A DNA stretch of 64,000 nucleotides from Lepisosteus oculatus (Eukaryota > Chordata > Actinopteri > Semionotiformes > Lepisosteidae). Positions 57,801 through 64,000 of this stretch are shown in pieces. A program made the translations under genes and the position numbers. The stretch is from contig NC_090703.1 in the NCBI RefSeq assembly GCF_040954835.1, forward strand, positions 9,915,001 through 9,979,000, written 5' to 3'. The notes under the pieces were generated by a model that worked only from the letters and a program-made list of their open reading frames with translations, made no database searches and had not been told where the DNA came from. Within the stretch, counting starts at the first letter, position 1. Each line of letters opens with the position of its first letter.

Positions 57801-60800
57801 CAGCCTTTGCAGTTGCTGGTTTTCATAGGTGATTTTTCCATGTGGTTGTGTCTTTGAATTCCTCTGCAGGAATGGCTCTGTGATGTAGGCAGGTGTTCAG
57901 AAGATTTGGTGTGCTTGTCATTTCTCCTATTCGAGTATCAATTTTCTGGCCACTTTTCTGTTTTGTTCTAGATTAAAGAAGCAGCTGATATCATTCAGAA
58001 ACTCCACCTGATTGCCCAGGAGTTGCCCTTTGACAGGTGAGTTTGCACTTGACCACAGAACAAAATCACAGGATTCAGAGAGGATGCAGGAAGAGCATTA
58101 ATTAAAAAGCTGTTCCTCCAAAATGTGTAAGAATGATACGGGGATAAAAGAGAAATTCAACGTTTTGCATCTGTGTTCAATTTCAAGACCATAAAATGAT
58201 TAGAATTGGGAAAAAAGGTCAGCCTTAAAGCTTTTTACATTTTGAGGATAGAAGAAGAGAAATTCATCGTCTTGCATGTGTCTACAATTTCAAAACTCTA
58301 AAATGATTACAACTGGGAAAAAGGGAAGACTAAAGGCTTTTTATTCTGTTCATCAGATGGTGATTAGAATTTCTCCTGTCTTTTGGTCTTGGTAGGTTTT
58401 CTGCCGTGAAAGCAAAGATTGCAAGTAAGTGGTTCCGTTTTGAAATGCCTCTGGATCCTCTTGGAGCACGGGAAGAGGGACTAGACTTTTTTAAGGCGTC
58501 ATGTCTTGTCTGTAGCTAATCCGACTTTGAGAGCTTCCCTGTTCTGTAATTTGCATTGTCTGTAACCTCCAGTGCTGTGCTGTGTTGACGTGTGATCTGT
58601 CTCTCTGTGCAGGTAAGTACCATGACCTGGAGCGCCAGCTCATCCAGGAGTTCACAGCTGCCCAGCGCAGGGGAGAGATCGGCCGCATGAGGGAAGTGGC
58701 CTCAGTCCTGCTGCACTTCAAGGTGACTGTGCCTTATGCTCTGTGACCTGCCAGCCCCATCCCTTGTTATTATAGAGGGCTCCTTCATACTATGAGCTTT
58801 CTGACATGAACTCTGTGACCACAGGGACGTAAGAAAGATTACAAACAAGAGGAGCCCTTGTGGCCCATATAACCCATCTGGTAGTAAGTACTTAATACTC
58901 GTCCAGTCGTTTCTTGAAAGACGATAGGATAGGAACAACATTTCTAGGTAGGTTTTTCCATGTTCTCACATCTCTCTGGGTTAAGAAATACCTCATGTTT
59001 TCTAATTTAAGTGCGCTTCCAGTGCTTTGGATTTTAAAATTGAGAGGCAATATCATTGTTCATGAAAAATCCTATCTTTCCATTCAGATCTTGAATCTTT
59101 GCACATTATGCTCAGAAGGCATGAGAGTGGCGCAGTGGTGACCTGTGTGTCTGTGTCTTTGCAGGGCTACGCTCACTGCGTCGATGTGTACATCAAACAG
59201 TGTCAAGAGGTGGGTCATCTCATATTTTTCTTTCTTTGATTCCCCACAAAGTCAAATTCTTGAGCAGCTAGTTGTTTGTGCTGTCTCTATAATGCTGTAC
59301 CAGTGTACCTGCAAGACTGCTGCATGCATAGCAGCATCTTCTTTTTAGGCCCGAGGCCATTGTAGACTGTGGTTTGAGGTCATGTGCAGTATTTCACAAT
59401 TGCAAACTGTGCTGTCAGCAGTGCGGTTCGCAATTATGCTGTGTTCGGTGTAGTCCGGAGAATGACTGGAAACCCCGTGTGTGTGTGTGTGTAGGCGGCG
59501 TACCAGCAGAATGACGTATTTGAGGATACGGCGTCGCTGTGCCAGCGGGTTAATAAACAGGTGGGAGAGGTGTTCTGTAGCCCGGAGACTGTTATGGCCA
59601 AACTCATCCAGAGCATCTTCGAGAACAAGCTGCAGGTAATCATTCCGCTTGATCATTGGCTCGTAAGACTGAAGCACCCTTCACTGTGCAGTGTCAGCCA
59701 TTCACCCATGATTCTTGGAAGGAACAGAGCGTTCTGAAACAAAAAAGATATCGTTATGAAATATTGTGGGACAGAATTCTTCTGTTAAATTAAGTTACAA
59801 ATAGGGTTTGAAGGACTAAGTTATATTGCAAGGTTTTGGAAGGTGATAGGGTTATGAACCCAGATTGGACTAAGATTATTATCAAGGCATTACAATGAAT
59901 GACATGTAAGGCAAATTCATATGCGCCTCTGGTAAGGAGGTCCATGGCCCTAGTATGAAACATACCATAGTATTGATGTTGGTATTCATGTAAATGAAAG
60001 TTTACTTCAGCATTTCTGACACCACTAACTGGTTCTCTTCAGTAGTTTTTAATTTACTGCTGTGTCTTCAATGTCTTGTGTTTGACTGATGAGTATAGAC
60101 ACATATTCTTGTAATACCGAGCAGCTGAATGAGAAGAATGGGAGTTCTTTGGTCTTTCACGTGAGTTTACGTGCCTCACACTGAATGTCTGATGTCTTGA
60201 TTTCGACGTGGTTTGTGCTGCAGCCCAGAAGGACAAGTGTTGGCCCCAAGGAAGACTGTTTCCTTGGCTGAGCAGCTGCCTGTCATGGTCAAGGTCTAAC
60301 TGAGGTCACGGTCTGTGTTACAGAGCCACGTCAGGGACAAGCTAGAGGAGAGCCGCAAGTCAGACGCTGAGCAGTACCTGAAGAACTTGTACGACCTGTA
60401 CACCAGGTAACCGGTGTCTCGCCACTGGCTGCTGTACACCTTCTTTTGAAGGTAAAGACTCACTCTTGCTGTGGTGCTCACTGCAGGACGACCGCTCTGG
60501 CCAGCAAGCTGACCGAGTTCAATCTGGGCTCTGACAAGCACACCTTCCTGTCCAAGCTCATCAAGAACATCTTCTCCTCCTACCTGGAGAGCTACATCGA
60601 CACGGAGCGCGAGTACCTGCGCAGCCGCAGCACCATGATCCTGCAGAGATACTACGAGTCCAAGAACCACCAGAAACGCTCGCTGGGCACCGGAGGGTAA
60701 GATTGCGGGGGACCCTGCCATTGCCAGTTCACTTTGCCATCTCTGTGCTTTTCCTCACTGCTTGTTGGATCCCTTAAGGGCTTTTCAGCAGCCAGGCTTT

Positions 60801-63563
60801 GGAAGTGGGAAAACAGGGAAATATCCATGCATTATTCAGCCTTAACCCAACTCCCCCCCCCCCCCCCCCCCCCCATCACCTGGTTGTCATTGTTGTAATT
60901 GGCTGCCTCCCAATCCCATCGTCTCACTGACACCACAGACACAGGATGGCTCTGGGCAGGTGCAGCCTCCCAAACAGTGACTCACTGTGCACCAGAACAT
61001 TCTTTCACTCCATCTGCGGCATTTAGGGGTGACTGTACGACCCCTGGGTGAGATCCTTGGATCAGTTGGCTACTGACTACCAGTAGGTTCGATGGGCCGA
61101 TCGGCCTTCTCTCGTTTTGTTGGCCTTTCCAATGTCTTTATGCGTAAAGTCCGTTATCTCGTGTGTTGGTGCCGGCAGTATTGAGGGCCTCCCTGTGTCT
61201 GTTTGTAGTATCCAGGACCTAAAAGAGCGGATCCGACAGCGAACCAACTTGCCCCTTGGCCCCAGCATCGACACCCATGGGGAGACCTTCCTTTCACAAG
61301 AGGTTGTGGTCAACCTGCTGCAGGAGACCCGGCATGCGTTTGAGCGCTGCCACAGGGTAGGTACACTCCCTCCCCCTGGGGCAAATACACGCTTACCCTC
61401 GGGGTTAGTACACGCTGTTCAGAGAAGAATTAAGCTGTGCCGAATACAATCTACTTATGAAAACGCCAGCTTCTGCCCTGGAGACTCAGCAGACCTCCCC
61501 CTTATCTCTCAGCTGTCCGACCCCTCTGACCTCCCCAAGAATGCTTTCTCCATCTTCCTGCTGCTGGTGGATCATCTCTGTGTGGATCACATCGACTACG
61601 CCCTGGAGATCGGCCTGTCAGGTCGGTACAGCCACTGCACCCAGGCCAATTACGGCAATCTATGTTATCTTTTTAGGTTTTTAATACCTTTTTCTAAGAT
61701 GAGCCATTTATAGTAATAAGTCATAGACTTTATTTTATATAGCACCTTTAAAGGTGCCTTCTCAAAGTGCTTTACAGAATGACAACAATGAAACAAATAA
61801 ATGAGAATACACATTGGGAGAAGACAGTAGATGGAGGAACTGAAGACAGTAGGAGCAGAGGGGTAAAGAACAGGACAAGTTAACTAAAGGCTTTTCTAAA
61901 GAAGAAGGTTTTGAGTTGGAGGAGTTTAGAGAAGGTGACTTTCTGATACCCTTTGGGAGAGACTCCCACAGGTTTGGGGCATAACAGGAGAAGACCCTGT
62001 CACCCATAGAGTGTAGACGGGCTTGGGGGACAGATAGGAGACCAGAATTAGAAGAGTGAAGGTTGCAAGGTGGGGAGTAGGATGATAGTAGCTCAGACTG
62101 GTATTGAGGTGTCAAGCAATGCAGAGCCTTGTAGCTTTGTGAAAAAAATGTTATGTACTATGTTATAGTACAGCTATTTCAGTATTAATAATATTGATTG
62201 CTCTTTACCAATTTTTAATTTTGTGCACAATCATAGGGCCACCTGGTTCACTCAAAAGAGGTTTATTTATGGTTATCCAGTGGGACAAGTTGGTTAGGCT
62301 GGATTCTCTGTAGGGTAATAGTTTAGAATGGTGCAGGATCTGTTTTATTACCCCTGTCACTTTACACCAAGAGCTAAAGTGCTGAAGGGGGCGAGTGTGT
62401 GATGTGCTTTTTATTTCCTGGCAGCAATCCCATCACCCGATGCAAAAAATGCCAACTTGTACTTTCTGGATGTGGTGCAGCAGGCCAACACCATCTTCCA
62501 CCTCTTTGACAAACAGTTCAATGACCATCTTATGCCCCTGATCAGGTGAGCCCCCCCTGCCAGCGACAAGGGACCCACAAACCTGCGTGTGACTGCTTTC
62601 GCGCGTCTCTGACATCAGCCTCTCCCCACCTCTCACACTGCTATACTGACTGTAGGGCCAAGCTGTTTCATACCTGGCACTTGTCTCGTCCACCACAACA
62701 ATGGCAGAGAACCAACAGCCACGCTGACGCGAGCTCGGTGGGGGGACGGGACTGTTCTAAATGTGGCACGCTGGCTGTAACTCCCTGCCTGGTTCTGTCC
62801 CTGTCTCCGCAGCTCTTCCCCGAAGCTGACAGAGTGTCTGCAGAAGAAGAAGGAGGTCATTGAACAGATGGAGGTGAAGTTGGATACCGGCATCGACAGG
62901 TCAGTCATAAGCACACTTATGTAAAACTTTGTTGAAACCGCTTGCGTCCTGGCGCGTTATAATGCGATCGCTGACAACGTTGTGGATCGTGCTTCGTCTC
63001 CAAGAGACCCAATGGGCGCTGTCTGCGGTCTTGTGTTGAATGAAATGAAGCTGCTGGCTGTGCGTTTCTCATAACCCATCCTGTTTCCCTGCTCGCCTTT
63101 TCAGGACCCTGAACTGTATGATTGGCCAGATGAAGCACATCCTGGCCACAGAGCAAAAGAAGACGGATTTCCGTCCCGAGGACGAGAATAACGTCATGAT
63201 TCAGTACACTAACGTGAGTACCTGCAGCGGGCTTGAATCCTGCACCACCTGACCGAACGCAAACACAAGTACCCGCAGCGGGCTTGAATCCTGCACCACC
63301 TGACCGAACGCAAACACGAACACGGTCCCTGTGTCCGTATCTCGCAGGCCTGCGTCAAGGTGTGCACGTACATGGGGAAGCAGGTGGAGCGCGTGCGGAA
63401 GTCCATGGACGGGAAGAACGTGGACACGGTGCTCACGGAGCTGGGGGTGCGCTTTCACCGGCTCATCCACGAGCACCTGCAGCAGTTCAGCTACAGCTCC
63501 ATGGGGGGCATGCTGGCCATCCGCGATGTGGCTGAGTACCGGCGCTGTGCCAAGGACTTCCGG
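51889..63563 (+). CDS. exoc5: Exocyst complex component 5 (SEC10), 17 exons, 3' end beyond the window
   Basis: Exons: 51889-51915, 53065-53159, 55725-55872, 56279-56473, 57972-58036, 58396-58424, 58613-58722, 59165-59209, 59495-59635, 60324-60406, 60487-60696, 61209-61356, 61513-61621, 62425-62545, 62813-62899, 63105-63213 and 63348-63563. They total 646 codons. The human protein has 708, and the missing 62 match the size of its final segment, so one or more last exons lie past 64000. The product starts MATTAQLFE, as in human. An N-terminal coiled coil (LDERIQRRVEKLEQQCHREA) is followed by the conserved helical-bundle CATCHR-type Sec10 body: VCHLGDQLEGVNTPRQRAVE, IQKLHLIAQELPFDR, SDAEQYLKNLYDLYTR, LGPSIDTHGETFLSQEVVV and NANLYFLDVVQQANTIFHLF, ending CAKDFR. 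It tethers secretory vesicles to the plasma membrane as part of the exocyst, with EXOC6 and others. Exon 6 is only 29 nt, and exon 7 begins GTAAGT right after its acceptor. Confidence 0.96.
55128..55410 (+). mobile_element. tRNA-derived SINE, second family
   Basis: An A-box-like TGGCTCAGACGAC and B-box-like GGGTTCAATCC (about 55183) are about 45 bases apart. A body quite unlike the 26990 SINE follows. It lies in EXOC5 intron 2, sense orientation. The family is not named from memory. Confidence 0.65.
55486..55572 (-). mobile_element. 5S-derived SINE, 3' tail fragment
   Basis: The minus-strand reading gives GCATCATCCAGGTGG, then TTACCTGTAAAGTGCTTTGA and GTGGAGTGCCCAGAAAAGTG. This matches the last 90 bases of the 30187 element. 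It is in EXOC5 intron 2, close to exon 3. Confidence 0.82.
57371..57571 (+). repeat. Imperfect tandem repeat in EXOC5 intron 4
   Basis: Two diverged units of about 75 bases (57421-57494 and 57498-57571) share CTTATAAA, GGCxxCAT, a TCATGGGA-type block and TTAGCT. A more decayed third unit may precede them with CCTATAAAACGG. Confidence 0.5.
58142..58348 (+). repeat. 104-bp imperfect tandem duplication in EXOC5 intron 5
   Basis: Units 58142-58245 and 58246-58348 align end to end. Shared blocks are AGAGAAATTCA, TTGCATxTGT, CAATTTCAA, TAAAATGATTA, GGGAAAAA and CTTTTTA. Divergence is considerable, so the event is not recent. Confidence 0.8.
58826..59045 (+). repeat. Interspersed repeat with inverted ends, 5' part
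   Basis: The segment begins ACGTAAGAAAGATTACAAAC, then AAGAGGAGCCC and GGCCCATATAACCC, the head of the family also present at 20011. The body with GGTAGGTTTTTCCATGTTCT-type sequence continues to about 59045. It lies in EXOC5 intron 7. Confidence 0.65.
60853..60874 (+). repeat. Poly-C tract
   Basis: An uninterrupted run of 22 C in EXOC5 intron 11. Length is prone to assembly and sequencing error. Confidence 0.9.
61025..61115 (+). repeat. Interspersed repeat with inverted ends, 3' end
   Basis: Contains GGTGAGATCCTTGGATCAGT, TGGCTACTGACTACCA and GATGGGCCGATCGGCC, then TTCTCTCGTTTTGTTGG. This is the 3' terminus of the family seen at 48325. It is in EXOC5 intron 11. Confidence 0.7.
61715..62150 (-). 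mobile_element. L2-type LINE 3' end with C-terminal ORF remnant
   Basis: The minus-strand frame encodes the C-terminus of an L2-type polyprotein: QARLHSMGDRVFSCYAPNLW, then ESLPKGIRKSPSLN and a SFCKAL end. The 3' UTR follows, with a copy of CTTTAAAGGTGCTATATAAA. It is truncated at the 5' side and lies antisense in EXOC5 intron 13. Confidence 0.85.
63217..63318 (+). repeat. 51-bp near-identical tandem duplication in EXOC5 intron 16
   Basis: Two adjacent 51-base units (63217-63267, 63268-63318) differ at about two positions. The first starts only four bases inside the intron 16 donor, so it shares the AGTACC of the splice site. Confidence 0.92.
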
Positions 63564-63689
63564 GTGAGCGCAGGGCCAAGGAGAGGGAGGGAGGGCTTGG
63601 AATACAGGGACGGGTAGCAGAGGATGCCGGACGGGGGGATAAATGTAAAAGATGTCTAAAGTATGTCCCTGTGGGACCTTTTTATGCTT

Positions 63690-63890
63690 TCATGCGTGGG
63701 TCAGGATTTGTCAACTACGTGTCACAATTGGAAACTGAAGAGAAATTCAGTTAGGAAAGAGAAGAGGAAATATTTTGTGACACCGAGTATCTGCAACAGG
63801 CTTCCCAGCAAGGCAGTTGAGGCCCAGACTCTGGGCACCTTCAGGAAATGCAGACTGATTTTACGGTTTCTCAAACGCGACGCTTGTGTA
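63690..63890 (+). repeat. Probable internal part of the inverted-end repeat family
   Basis: Blocks AATTGGAAACTGAAGAG, TCTGCAACAGGCTTCCCAGC, AGTTGAGGCCCAGACTCTGG and CACCTTCAGGAAATGCAG are diverged forms of the segment that precedes the GAT.AGATCCTTGGATCA 3' end in this family. It lies in the intron after EXOC5 exon 17. Confidence 0.45.
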
Positions 63891-63937
63891 TGCTAACAAC
63901 GCTGCAGTCCTGTACTGCTGCTAGCGGTGTTGGTGAA

Positions 63938-63951
63938 CCAGTAGGTGGCAC
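63938..63951 (+). promoter_or_regulatory. CTCF-like core motif
   Basis: CCAGTAGGTGGCAC fits every position of CCASYAGRKGGCRS. It is intronic in EXOC5, close to the window end. Confidence 0.4.
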
Positions 63952-64000
63952 TCTGCTCTTCAGATCGAAGCTTGAGCTACAGCTCGGTTTTTCTGTGTGG

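Noticed and set aside
1-64000. CRISPR arrays, bacterial operons, prophage or insertion sequences
   Set aside because: The sequence is intron-rich vertebrate DNA. The only tandem arrays are microsatellites and minisatellites.

Overview
The window is vertebrate nuclear DNA. It holds five protein-coding genes split by short GT-AG introns: SLC35F4 (+), CCDC198 (C14orf105/FAME) (+), NAA30 (-), AP5M1 (-) and EXOC5 (+, 3' end outside the window). This is the order and relative orientation of human 14q22.3-q23.1 read in reverse. The compact introns, the 5S-rRNA-headed SINEs with an L2-like tail, the tRNA-derived SINEs and the L2/CR1 LINE ends suggest a ray-finned fish. A non-teleost such as a gar or bowfin fits best, but the sequence does not settle the species.

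Layout. 1-6.9 kb is upstream sequence with a SINE relic and an antisense 28S rRNA fragment. SLC35F4 spans 6.9-20.7 kb (7 coding exons, 415 aa) with an 8.9-kb first intron. CCDC198 spans 24.1-28.1 kb (5 coding exons, 370 aa). 28.1-33.9 kb is intergenic; it contains two opposed 5S-derived SINEs and a Penelope-like element end with a hammerhead-ribozyme-like core. NAA30 spans 35.3-40.8 kb on the minus strand (4 exons, 398 aa) and has a GC-rich promoter. 41-46 kb is intergenic, with an unidentified 76-codon ORF and a CTCF-like motif. AP5M1 spans 46.2-50.6 kb on the minus strand (8 exons, 490 aa). A 1.3-kb head-to-head promoter region separates it from EXOC5, which runs from 51.9 kb to the window end (17 exons seen, 646 of about 708 codons).

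All exon joins were worked out by hand. For every gene the phases close and the summed exon lengths give whole codons, so these models are the strongest part of the annotation. The genes do not form one pathway. They are a long-conserved neighbourhood of a DMT-family transporter, a small myristoylated protein, an N-terminal acetyltransferase, an AP-5 adaptor subunit and an exocyst subunit. No wholly new system is evident. The best leads are the hammerhead-like motif, the CTCF-like core carried by a SINE, a recursive-splice-like junction in EXOC5, a duplicated 43-bp element at the NAA30 promoter, the 28S fragment and the unassigned ORF.
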